From assembly GCA_016934075.1 (NCBI GenBank), contig JAFGTN010000580.1:1-41187 (forward strand): a DNA stretch of 41,187 bases, read 5' to 3'. This stretch comes from Pirellulales bacterium. Lineage in GTDB: Bacteria > Planctomycetota > Planctomycetia > Pirellulales > Thermoguttaceae. This document shows, in pieces, positions 8,311-16,293 of the stretch (the first letter of the stretch is position 1; each line of letters opens with the position of its first letter). Made by a program: the position numbers and the translations under genes. The notes beneath the pieces are model-generated. The model worked only from the letters and a program-made list of their open reading frames with translations. It had not been told where the DNA came from and searched no databases.

Positions 8311-9771
8311 TCAATCCATTTGGACAATGGCCACCCAAATGCCTTTTCCGGGCGTTTTCAGACGCAATGATTGATTCCGCAGAGATTCTTTTTTACTTTT
8401 TCTCCACTCGCTTTTTTCGACATCGTACCATCGCACTTTCGGCTTGGTCGCTTTTCCTTCCAATTTCAAAACGACGTCTCCCCCATCCAGGAAGAGCACC
8501 GCATAGCAAGATTTATCACGCGACAAACAATAGGCCTCGTTCGGACTTCTGTCTGTCAATAAATTGGGGCGTGGAGTGCAACGAGTGATGTCAATGGCGT
8601 CGGTTACTTCCCGAGCGCTTTTTATCATCAGTAGCGCCTTGGGACTGCAGCCGATGCCGGAATCGGGGCGGTGAAAGCGGACGGCTGCGCACCCGGCGAA
8701 TATGCTTCGCCAGAATCTCTCGATGCCGTCTTTTGCTGAGCCAAAACGTCGGCTCTCGGCGCCATAGATTTTAACGTTGTTCATGGGCCGCGGGTTTTTT
8801 GCGATGCGCCGGCGTTGCTTCAGGGCGTTGTCGTAGTGGGCTTGACCGCTAAGGTGGTTGTTCTGCGAGATGTCGATGAAGGAATAGGTTTCGGGATGGT
8901 CGAAGGTGTTGCTGTGCATGGGATGATCCAATTTCCAGGGATCCCACATTTCTGTGGTTTCCACCTTCTTGCCGGCCTCGGCCGCCTTTTGTTTGATAAA
9001 CTCCGACCAATATTCGCCCCACAGCGGAGTGACACTTGTTTCGTTATCCATGCAGTAAAGAACGTGGTCGTATTTCAGACTATGCTCAAGGATTTTATCG
9101 ACGAATCGTTCTTGGTAAGGCAAAACTACCTTGAGGTTCTTTGCCTTCGGCACGGAACGGAAAAAATCGTTTCCCCTTTGCACTGGATGCGAATTGACTT
9201 GCAACGGCAGGCCCGATTCCTCACGGGTGTAGTTGATGTTGTTTTTAGGATTAAACGGGTTGATATTCCAACGCGATTGGTAATAGTCGAACGTGGCCCA
9301 AACTTCAATTTGAACAATAATTTTGCGCGTGGCCGTTTCGCGCAAAAAACGCTCGAATCTATTCCAGAACTCCGGATTCCACTCGTTCAGGTCGTAGCGG
9401 TCGCCTTTCTTTTTGAACTGCAACACATTGCCATCGTCACGCCAGCTCATCGTGCAACGAACGTAGTTTCCTCCGGCCTCGCCAAGCTTGCCGAGCTGAT
9501 CCTCCACGCCGGAAACTTGAAAGAGATTATCTTCCGACGATCCGCCAAGCAGCAGCACCGGTTTGCCTTGATAAGACCAGTAATAAGGATTGCCGGCCCA
9601 TGGTTGAATGCGGGCATCCGTTTCAGCGGCGGCAACTGGAAGGCAAAGGAGTAGAGGAAGCAATGCCATGCCGATAACGGTGGAGGACCGAATGCTCAAA
9701 ACAAATACAAACAGTCGTGTTATGTAACAACTTCCAGATTTGCTGGGTTCGGGGATGAAAGCAGTAACCAT
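8311..9771 (-). CDS. Secreted glycoside-hydrolase-like protein (DUF4038/cellulase-like barrel)
   Basis: 486 residues; ATG 9771 has AAGGAA eight bases upstream. The hydrophobic core of the signal peptide ('VIGMALLPLLLCLPVAAA') ends near residue 50, after a long n-region; a start at 9669 would give a shorter, more usual leader. The mature part opens with 'GNPYYWSYQGKPVLLLGGSS', the N-terminal strand typical of DUF4038-type and related TIM-barrel hydrolases. Then come 'YVRCTMSWRDDGN', 'EFWNRFERFLRETATRKIIV', 'HVLYCMDNETSV' (the E is a candidate catalytic acid/base) and a C-terminal beta domain ('AVLFLDGGDVVLKLEGKATK') like a collagen-binding or sandwich module. Likely acts on an extracellular glycan; substrate unknown. 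Confidence 0.7.
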   Translation of the reverse strand: MVTAFIPEPSKSGSCYITRLFVFVLSIRSSTVIGMALLPLLLCLPVAAAETDARIQPWAGNPYYWSYQGKPVLLLGGSSEDNLFQVSGVEDQLGKLGEAGGNYVRCTMSWRDDGNVLQFKKKGDRYDLNEWNPEFWNRFERFLRETATRKIIVQIEVWATFDYYQSRWNINPFNPKNNINYTREESGLPLQVNSHPVQRGNDFFRSVPKAKNLKVVLPYQERFVDKILEHSLKYDHVLYCMDNETSVTPLWGEYWSEFIKQKAAEAGKKVETTEMWDPWKLDHPMHSNTFDHPETYSFIDISQNNHLSGQAHYDNALKQRRRIAKNPRPMNNVKIYGAESRRFGSAKDGIERFWRSIFAGCAAVRFHRPDSGIGCSPKALLMIKSAREVTDAIDITRCTPRPNLLTDRSPNEAYCLSRDKSCYAVLFLDGGDVVLKLEGKATKPKVRWYDVEKSEWRKSKKESLRNQSLRLKTPGKGIWVAIVQMD

Positions 9772-9982
9772 ATTTCAATTCCTTCGTGAAAAAGGTGGAT
9801 GAGGTGTACCCATTACAGTCATCCCTGACCGGTGACATGAATGACATCCTACCTTGAGTCTCACCGGTGGACAAGCATGCAACTACACTGGCATGCACGC
9901 ATTGTGGACTCATCCAGTGGTTTCTGAAGAGTCCGGAGAGGGTATGATCGAGCAACGGAGATGTGGGAGTTGTGAAAATTAT

Positions 9983-10120
9983 CTACAAGACTCGCCGTCT
10001 CCAGACCAGGAGACTTGTCAGCCCGCCAATCAGCAGACACAAAGTCCCGGATTCGGGCATAGTGGAATACACCATGTCGTCCAAGCTGTAGTGCTGTTGA
10101 TTAGTGCCCTCTCCTCCAAT
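9983..10120 (-). pseudogene. PEP-CTERM tail remnant
   Basis: On the minus strand an open frame without a proper start ends 'MPESGTLCLLIGGLTSLLVW' plus 'RRRVL', followed by TAG. This is a PEP-CTERM anchor (PES variant, hydrophobic helix, arginines). A TAA lies 46 codons before the stop and no signal peptide or domain is present. It is too short for the track. I read it as the last piece of a lost exported protein, the second such relic within 2 kb. Confidence 0.6.
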
Positions 10121-10177
10121 TTATTTGACGGAGGTGAGGGCGAGTCGGAAATGAATGCCCAAAATCCGCCGTTATAG

Positions 10178-10621
10178 CTATTTGAGTTGTGTGTCGCAGT
10201 TCGGACAGCGGCCGTCGGTTGTTCCCAGTTCGTCCAAGCGGATGTTGCAGGAAGGACAGTTCAAGTCGATCGGGAATATTCTTTTTGAGCAGGCCGCGAC
10301 GCCCGCGAGAATTCCGGATACGACGGTGAGGAAACCTATCAAAAAGAAGGCGACGACGTCTCCTAAATAGATTAGTCTGATCCACATGATCGCTGTAAGC
10401 AGGCTGACGAATCCGGCGACAAACGCCATGACCATGAAGATCGCATAGTTTCTTGCATGGACGCGGTGACGCGCGGCGAATTCCTGTACCATGTCCTGGC
10501 TGAAATAATTTGCTGTTTCGGCGTGTTCCGTCCAATGGCAATCCGGACAGGGACCGCCTTTGGGAATCGTCACGCCGCATCGCGGACAGTCCATTAGAAA
10601 CGATGTAGTTGTAGTGGTCAT
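10178..10621 (-). CDS. Membrane protein with two zinc ribbons
   Basis: 147 residues; ATG preceded by GAGGG. An N-terminal zinc ribbon (~12-31: CPRCG...CPDCH) and a C-terminal one (~120-143: CPSC...CPNC) flank two hydrophobic helices (~60-82, 'IFMVMAFVAGFVSLLTAIMW', and ~85-110, 'DVVAFFLIGFLTVVSGILAG'). Both ribbons would lie on the same, cytoplasmic side. Similar small planctomycete proteins are annotated only as hypothetical or double zinc ribbon proteins. A structural or sensing role is possible. It stands alone between a remnant and a MITE. Confidence 0.75.
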   Translation of the reverse strand: MTTTTTSFLMDCPRCGVTIPKGGPCPDCHWTEHAETANYFSQDMVQEFAARHRVHARNYAIFMVMAFVAGFVSLLTAIMWIRLIYLGDVVAFFLIGFLTVVSGILAGVAACSKRIFPIDLNCPSCNIRLDELGTTDGRCPNCDTQLK

Positions 10622-10828
10622 GTTAGCCCTCGATTATAAGAGAAGAATGGAACCGCTTTGTGAAAGGATAGCATGGAACGTGGATTGGGTGAGGCCGGTT
10701 CGGGTTGGCCGGGAACCTCGATTCGAGGCACTCTGATTGACCGGCCGATTAACGTGCATAGATGTTATTATCCCAACGGGTATGTTGATTTTTCGAGACA
10801 TCGGCGGCTTGAGGAAGTTGTGCTGAAG

Positions 10829-11028
10829 TGGACTTTTGCAAAATTGCGAGTCAAGGGCACTTAGATATAAATTGGCGGCGCAGCCGGCAAATTATATCTA
10901 AGCGCCGCAAAGATGTTAACTTGTGATCTGTCAACGAATTAGTGTCGATTTAGACAATGTAAAATAACCTTCGCTTCGCAAAGCTTTCTTTTACATGTGC
11001 CCTTGACTCGCAATTTTGCAATAGTCCA
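10829..11028. mobile_element. MITE-like element, copy 1
   Basis: A 200-bp element bounded by ~32-bp terminal inverted repeats starting TGGACTTTTGCAAAATTGCG. Inside are a palindrome around AAGCTTTGCGAAGCG and a second one built from TTAGATATAAATTGGCGG and its complement. It carries no gene. Its whole length matches copy 2 (39019-39219) in reverse orientation. No clear target duplication is seen here, so it is probably the older insertion. The track ORF 10673-10864 runs into it and is not credited. Confidence 0.85.
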
Positions 11029-11186
11029 GACTTAACCAAGGTCAGTTGAGCGCTGCCATCACAGACGATCATATCCATTTTTCCGGCACTATATCGAGTT
11101 GAGCAGATCACGTATTTCATGTCCGGATAAGCTAGGATTCATGTATAGGGGCTGAGGTAACAAGCCGGGATATTGTCGTAAAAACA

Positions 11187-11213
11187 CTGCTGGACAAGCC
11201 AGCAGTGGCACCC
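11187..11213. repeat. Single copy of the CTGCTGG...CCAGCAG repeat
   Basis: Identical over at least 27 bases to the right arm of the 7588-7667 inverted repeat, with further upstream identity (AAAACA). It lies just before the DUF1232 gene and may be a small hairpin in its leader. Confidence 0.75.
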
Positions 11214-11250
11214 CATGCGAAACCGAGATATTCGGCGAGGAGATTTTCCA

Positions 11251-11679
11251 ATGATTAAGCTACCAATACGAGTCGGTGACGATCTGCGCCAGCGCGTGCA
11301 AAAATCTTACGCCGAGGCGATTCGCCAGGTAGGTAAGGATGAAGAGCTTTATGTTCGGGGCAAGTTGCCGAAGATACTTGCCGGCTTGACCGGGGAAGCG
11401 GGCGATTGGCGAATGGATGTTGCCCTCACGGCGAGCGCGGTTTACGAAGCGTACGAAAACCCGGATGGCAAGGGCACGACAAACGGCAGTTTACGGCCTG
11501 TGCTGCTTGCCGCTCTTTTCTATCTCTGCAACCCGTATGACATAATCCCGGACCGGGTTCCCAGCACGGGCTTCGTGGACGATGCAATTGTTCTGAACGA
11601 CTGCCTGCAGCGGATCGAGCAGCAGGATCCGGAGCTGTCTAGAAATGTTCTCGCATGCATAAGCAGTTTACGCAGGTGA
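11251..11679 (+). CDS. DUF1232 (YkvA-like) domain protein
   Basis: 142 residues from ATG 11251, which has GAGGAG eight bases upstream; the track start at 11215 sits next to the repeat and has no such site. The C-terminal half contains 'LAALFYLCNPYDIIPDRVPS' followed by 'TGFVDDAIVLN', the signature of DUF1232/YkvA proteins, a short helical module often linked to membranes. No clear transmembrane helix is seen apart from the hydrophobic part of the motif. The N-terminal half is charged and helical. The function of the family is not known. The gene converges with the ABC permease gene, with 18 bases between the ends. Confidence 0.8.
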   Translation: MIKLPIRVGDDLRQRVQKSYAEAIRQVGKDEELYVRGKLPKILAGLTGEAGDWRMDVALTASAVYEAYENPDGKGTTNGSLRPVLLAALFYLCNPYDIIPDRVPSTGFVDDAIVLNDCLQRIEQQDPELSRNVLACISSLRR

Positions 11680-11697
11680 ATCGATCCTGATGTGAAC

Positions 11698-12981
11698 CTA
11701 CTTGTTACGCACCCAACGGCATAGCTCACGAAGGCTGGCCGGCTTTCCGTACATGAGAATCCCGGTGCGGAAGATCTTTGCCGACGCCCACATGACCACG
11801 GGCACCGACGCGGCCAAGAGGGCAATCGACGCGAATATCTGTAACGGCGCAATATCGGGCCGGGCTGCCAGACGCAAGATCATCACCATGGGCGTCAGCG
11901 GCGGAATGAACGAACACACAACGGACCAAAAGCCGTTCGGATTCTGGGAAAAATACATCCAGCCTACCATCGGCATCACGATGATCAGCATGACGGGTGT
12001 CATAAAGCTCTGGGCTTCCTTCAGCGTGTTGCATGCCGCGCCGATGGCCGCGAAGATGGAAGAGAATAGGAGGAATCCCAGGATGAAATAGACCAGGAAA
12101 TATCCGACATTGGTGCAGTTGACCAAATCCGCCATGCCGTAATATGCCGCCGCCGCGTATGCCGCGAGTCCCCAGATAAATACGGTGGAAAGGCTGACGG
12201 CCACAAGGCCTAGAATCTTGCCCGCCATGAATTGCATCGGGCTGACCGACGAAAGAATGACTTCCATGACCCGCGAGTTCTTCTCTTCGATCACACTTGT
12301 GAGCAAATGCTGATTGGCGCCGATCATGCCCGCAAACATCATGAACAGGAAGAAGAACGGGACCATCATTCTAGCCGGGAACGCGTCCTGCTTCTTGGTC
12401 TGCTGGGCGGTGACCTCCATTTGATCGACGGGCACGTACTTGCGAATATCCTTGATGACCTGCGGCGAGAGTCCGCGATGGATGCAGCGCCTGTTGACCA
12501 CGGCGTTGTTGAGCAGGTTTCGGACTGTCTGGAACACCTTCCCATCGGCCAGACTGTCGCCACGCGCATAGTATTGAGATCGCCCCCCGTCGTGTAATGC
12601 GTTACCCTCCAGCACGTCTTTGGGGATAACGAGATAGCCGGCGAGTTGACGGCTCCGCACACGTTCTTTCATTTGATTCGTCTGGGCTTCCAGACCGTTC
12701 TCGCCGGGTTGAACCAGTTCGAGAAAAATCTGGCGGTCCGCGTGCGACTCGTTGTGTTGCTGAAACAGCGGTTCGAGCTCCGCGGCAAGCTCTCCCGAGA
12801 GATCCGCCACGGCTACCGTTTTGGTGGGCTGCGGCCCCGACACCATCTGCCTCTGCAGACGCTGCGAGAAGAATATAAAAACGCCGATGATGACGGGCAC
12901 CAAGAACACCCCGAACAGGAATGCCTTGGTCTTGACCATCTCGATGAACTCTCGACGGGCAACGATAAAAATCTTACGCAT
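11698..12981 (-). CDS. ABC-2 type permease (NatB-like)
   Basis: 427 residues. One N-terminal TM helix (~22-40, 'AFLFGVFLVPVIIGVFIFF') is followed by a large extracytoplasmic domain (~45-215), then five further helices to ~400 ('MMVPFFFLFMMFAGMIGA', 'GLVAVSLSTVFIWGLAAYA', 'VGYFLVYFILGFLLFSSIFA', 'PVMLIIVMPMVGWMYF' and 'FASIALLAASVPVVMWA'). The block 'SVIEEKNSRVMEVILSSVSP' is diagnostic of the NatB/ABC-2 subfamily. It pairs with the ATPase gene just upstream, overlapping it by 8 bases, to form an exporter. Homologues move sodium ions, drugs or other small molecules; the substrate cannot be read here. Confidence 0.9.
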   Translation of the reverse strand: MRKIFIVARREFIEMVKTKAFLFGVFLVPVIIGVFIFFSQRLQRQMVSGPQPTKTVAVADLSGELAAELEPLFQQHNESHADRQIFLELVQPGENGLEAQTNQMKERVRSRQLAGYLVIPKDVLEGNALHDGGRSQYYARGDSLADGKVFQTVRNLLNNAVVNRRCIHRGLSPQVIKDIRKYVPVDQMEVTAQQTKKQDAFPARMMVPFFFLFMMFAGMIGANQHLLTSVIEEKNSRVMEVILSSVSPMQFMAGKILGLVAVSLSTVFIWGLAAYAAAAYYGMADLVNCTNVGYFLVYFILGFLLFSSIFAAIGAACNTLKEAQSFMTPVMLIIVMPMVGWMYFSQNPNGFWSVVCSFIPPLTPMVMILRLAARPDIAPLQIFASIALLAASVPVVMWASAKIFRTGILMYGKPASLRELCRWVRNK

Positions 12982-13879
12982 CGTGTCCCCTCACCAGGTC
13001 AACAAAAATCTCGTGCAGCGACGGAACCTTCTCCTCGAAAGAGCGTACGCGGACCTTCTCCACCAGACCGCGCAGAAGATCCTGCGGATCGCCGTCCTCG
13101 GTCAGTGTGATTTCAAGCTTTCGGCCGTCGTGCTCCATGCCGCGGACCATGGGCAACGCCGTGACGAAATCGGTTTCGCCTTCCAGTTCCGCCATGATCG
13201 AGCTGCGCGGATACGTGGAGCGGATCTCGTCGAGGGTGCCGTCGATGATTTTCTTTCCCTTGTCGATCAAGAGGATGAAATCACAGAGTTTTTCGGCCTG
13301 CTCCATCATATGGGTGGAGAAAATGACCGTCTTGCCGGCCTCCCGCATACGGAGCATGATGTCCCGCATAAGCTCGAGGTTAACGGGATCCAAGCCCGAG
13401 AACGGCTCGTCGAGAATCAGCAGGTCGGGGTCGCTGATGGCGGTGACGACGAACTGTAACTTCTGCTGCATGCCGCGCGAGAGATCCTCGACCCGTTGGT
13501 CCGCCGACGCAGCCAGGCCGACGTCGTCGAGCCAACGGGCAATCTCGGGTACCAGGTCGCGCCGCTTCATTCCCTTAAGCGTGCCGAAGTAGGAGAGGAC
13601 GGCGCGCACTTTCATCTTCCGGTAGAGTCCCCTCTCCTCGGGCATATAGCCGATTCTTTCGGAAACTCCTTCTTTTGAACAGTGCCCAAGGACTTCAATC
13701 CGACCGCTGTCGGGCGAGATGATGTTCATCACCATCCGCAATGTGGTCGTCTTGCCGGCGCCATTAGGTCCGAGGAATCCATAGATCGACCCGGCGGGAA
13801 TCCGGGCACTGAGCCCATCCACTGCCCGAACCGAGCCAAACTCCTTCGTCACGTCGTCGAGTGAGAGCGTATCCATCAT
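12974..13879 (-). CDS. ABC transporter ATP-binding protein (NatA-like)
   Basis: 301 residues. Walker A is 'GPNGAGKTT' (~37-45), the Q-loop region is 'IGYMPEERGLYRKMKVRAVL', the ABC signature is 'LSRGMQQKLQF' (~135) and Walker B is 'LLILDEPFSGLDP' (~155). The H-loop is in 'KTVIFSTHMMEQAEKLC'. The C-terminal ~70 residues form the DUF4162-type extension common in NatA-like exporter ATPases. It works as a dimer with the ABC-2 permease whose start overlaps its end. ATG 13879 begins 'MMDTLSLDDV'. Confidence 0.92.
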   Translation of the reverse strand: MMDTLSLDDVTKEFGSVRAVDGLSARIPAGSIYGFLGPNGAGKTTTLRMVMNIISPDSGRIEVLGHCSKEGVSERIGYMPEERGLYRKMKVRAVLSYFGTLKGMKRRDLVPEIARWLDDVGLAASADQRVEDLSRGMQQKLQFVVTAISDPDLLILDEPFSGLDPVNLELMRDIMLRMREAGKTVIFSTHMMEQAEKLCDFILLIDKGKKIIDGTLDEIRSTYPRSSIMAELEGETDFVTALPMVRGMEHDGRKLEITLTEDGDPQDLLRGLVEKVRVRSFEEKVPSLHEIFVDLVRGHDA

Positions 13880-14352
13880 ACACCTTGCGGGCCATCAGTT
13901 TATTCGGCAGCGCGCCGCCGATGTTCCATTCGCCGGCCGGAGGCGATTATTTGGTATTGTGGTGCAGGCATCCTGCCTGCACGAGGCAGGATGCCTGCAC
14001 CACAAACCATCAATCGTCCTTGAATGATTTTTTTTGCGTGCACCCGCAGACTGCCGACATACAGCCTAATGTGCACTTGCGGTCTTATCATAAGTTGAAT
14101 CATAGCGGTTGTTGATTGGTTTGTCACGCCCCACCGTGCAATTTTTTATTCCGATAATCGATTGATCATGCGCACCATCGCATGTTTGCCTTTCGGCGTC
14201 CGGAAGTGACGGTCCCGACGTCAAATCGGGCGGTGACTGTTCGGCTTTCGAGCCCTTGAAAATCGAACTCGCGTGCGTTACACTCTGCCGGCCCGGCGGT
14301 CACTACTACGAGCGAACGATTCACACCGGTCTCGTTTATATCAAGTTCTTCA
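13880..14352. other. Gene-free stretch between divergent genes
   Basis: Separates the minus-strand ABC operon from the plus-strand MmgE/PrpD gene and must hold both promoters. Apart from the inverted repeat at 13957-14005 nothing stands out; the small ORFs are not credited. Confidence 0.5.
13957..14005. repeat. Inverted repeat, 22-bp perfect arms
   Basis: The arms 13957-13978 and 13984-14005 are perfect reverse complements (TTGTGGTGCAGGCATCCTGC...) with a five-base loop. There is no T-run, so it is not a typical terminator. It is another member of the short palindromic repeats seen between genes in this window. Confidence 0.8.
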
Positions 14353-15723
14353 ATGATGGAAGCTGAAATGCAACTGGAAGAAACGATTGCCAGACGGGTT
14401 GTCGCCCTGCATCGCGAGATGCTCGACGGCGAGATGCGGCATATCCTGAAGCGAAACATCATGGACTCCTTCGCGTCCATCTGTGGCTCGCTGCACGACC
14501 GGGAAATGTTGTTGAATTTCGACCGCTTGGTTTCCGGCGTGGCTTCCGGGGCGGATCTGGACGTTTGGGGCATACAAAAGCGTGGAAGCTTTGCGGATGC
14601 GTTGTTCGTGAATTCCATCATGGCCCGTAGAAGCGATTTGCTCAGCACCTATCTCTCTCCGAACAACATGGGCGGCGTGCATCCTTCGGATAACGTCGCG
14701 CTTGCGCTGGTACTTGCCGATTGGCAAGCGATGAACGGTTCGCAACTGCTCGAGTGCGTTCACACCATGTTCTATCTTTCGGCGGCCTTTGGCACCTACT
14801 ACAATCCGGAGCCCGCAAACTACGATCACGATGCGGCCGCCACGTTTATCGCGGCTCTGGCAATCGGGTGCGTCTTGGGTTGTTCCGAGGAACAGCTCGT
14901 CAGCGTTCAGCGCATCGCGGGTATGTTCGGGCTCGATATCAACCAGGCCGCCGTTGGGCAGATGACTGACTGGAAGCACTGCACCTACGCTTCCTGCGCG
15001 CTTCGGGGGTTGCAGGCGGCCAGACTGGCACTGGCCGGTTTTCAGGCACCGCCGGAGATTTACGAAGGCAATGCCGGAGTCAATCGTTTTTTACCCCACG
15101 TCGAGTCGTTCTTCGAGCCGCCACCCAATTTGGGACGAATCATCTTCAAACGCTGGCCCGCCCTGGTCTTCTGTCAGACGCCCATCGATATTTCGCTTGA
15201 CCTCTCCCCCAAGATTCCAGACGCAAAGACAATCGAATCGGTAACCGTGAAGACCTATGAAGTGGCACACCGCAACGGCGCGCTTCTCGGCGCTTGGAAA
15301 CCGACCAGCCGTGCCGGACGCACCCACTCGATTCCCTATTGCGTGGCCACGGCTCTGCTCAAACGCGTGAGTTACGAAGACTTCGACGAACCGCGCGCCG
15401 AGGATCCCGATCTGGTTGAACTGATCAATCGCATTCGTGTCGTGAACGATCCGGAACTCACTAAAGCATATCCGGCGAAAAGCCGATGCGTTATCGAACT
15501 CACGTTGAAGGATGGAACAAGTATCCGGGCTGACAGAGACTATCCCAAAGGCGACCCGGGCGATCCACTCTCCGACCGTGAAATAGAAGAAAAGCTCGAA
15601 ACATATTTCTTCTTTGCCGCCAACGACTCGGAGAAGAGCGAAATCATCGAGAAACTGTGGAAACTGGAAGAACAATCAAATCTAAAATGGTTGATTTCGC
15701 CGCTCAAGCGCAGATTGATCTGA
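14353..15723 (+). CDS. MmgE/PrpD family protein
   Basis: 456 residues. Family features: an N-terminal all-helical domain ('HILKRNIMDSFASICGSLHD', 'DALFVNSIMARRSDLLSTYL', 'HPSDNVALALVLADW', 'IAALAIGCVLGCSEEQLVSV') and a C-terminal alpha/beta domain ('ESVTVKTYEVAHRNGALLGA', 'HSIPYCVATALLKR', 'SRCVIELTLKDGTSIRADRD'). The family includes 2-methylcitrate dehydratase (PrpD), cis-aconitate decarboxylase and iminodisuccinate epimerase. No prpB/prpC lies nearby, so a methylcitrate role is not supported. The start is uncertain: ATG 14353, 14356 or 14368, with GGAAG in front of the last. The SnoaL-like gene follows 30 bases later, likely as a two-gene operon. Confidence 0.8.
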   Translation: MMEAEMQLEETIARRVVALHREMLDGEMRHILKRNIMDSFASICGSLHDREMLLNFDRLVSGVASGADLDVWGIQKRGSFADALFVNSIMARRSDLLSTYLSPNNMGGVHPSDNVALALVLADWQAMNGSQLLECVHTMFYLSAAFGTYYNPEPANYDHDAAATFIAALAIGCVLGCSEEQLVSVQRIAGMFGLDINQAAVGQMTDWKHCTYASCALRGLQAARLALAGFQAPPEIYEGNAGVNRFLPHVESFFEPPPNLGRIIFKRWPALVFCQTPIDISLDLSPKIPDAKTIESVTVKTYEVAHRNGALLGAWKPTSRAGRTHSIPYCVATALLKRVSYEDFDEPRAEDPDLVELINRIRVVNDPELTKAYPAKSRCVIELTLKDGTSIRADRDYPKGDPGDPLSDREIEEKLETYFFFAANDSEKSEIIEKLWKLEEQSNLKWLISPLKRRLI

Positions 15724-15753
15724 AGGTAGAATACCAAACGCAAGGAGCTATCC

Positions 15754-16152
15754 ATGATAATGACACAACAGATGTTCGAAGAGTACGAAGACGGCTTCAG
15801 CAATTCGCCCGACAAGAACGATTTCTTTGATCGCTGGTATCACCCCGACGCCGAATTTGTCCATCCCATTAAGGGCACATTCAAGGGCAAAGAACAGATC
15901 GTCGGTTTCTGGAATTGCGGCAAGAATTCAGGACATGCCGGCATACATGAAACTATCCACTTGAATAATCTCTTGAGCGTCGAAGGTAAAATGGCAGCGG
16001 AGCTCGATATCGAGTGGACGTGTTTCGAGGACACGGTTTATCTGGGACCAAGGAACAAAGGCGACGTATTCCATGGCAAATGCGCGGCTTTTTACACATT
16101 CATAGGCGATAGAATCTCGAGGGTGCAGATTTATCTGAATTGCGTTCAGTAA
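15754..16152 (+). CDS. SnoaL-like (NTF2 fold) protein
   Basis: 132 residues; ATG preceded by AAGGAG. 'FFDRWYHPDAEFVHPIKGTF', 'GKEQIVGFW', 'AAELDIEWTCFEDTVY' and 'CAAFYTFIGDRISRVQIYL' fit the cone-shaped alpha+beta fold of SnoaL/NTF2-like proteins, which act as small isomerases, hydrolases or ligand carriers. It follows the MmgE/PrpD gene, so it may handle the same substrate. No catalytic residues can be assigned. Confidence 0.75.
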   Translation: MIMTQQMFEEYEDGFSNSPDKNDFFDRWYHPDAEFVHPIKGTFKGKEQIVGFWNCGKNSGHAGIHETIHLNNLLSVEGKMAAELDIEWTCFEDTVYLGPRNKGDVFHGKCAAFYTFIGDRISRVQIYLNCVQ

Positions 16153-16293
16153 TTGCTTTTTTCCGCCCGAAATGCTGTGTTGTGGTGTATGTTTTATATG
16201 CGTTGATGTCACCAGGTCAAATTGTTATTCGGGCCACAGAATCGGTGTTACAATCAAAATCCATACTATTTGCGGGCGAAAGCGGAGGAAAAA

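Noticed and set aside
9780-9960. Insertion-sequence remnant around the ACCGGTGA...TCACCGGT pair
   Set aside because: The inverted pair is only 8 bases and no transposase-like frame could be recognised.
10673-10864. 63-residue ORF before the DUF1232 gene
   Set aside because: Its last third is MITE sequence and the rest shows no protein-like pattern.
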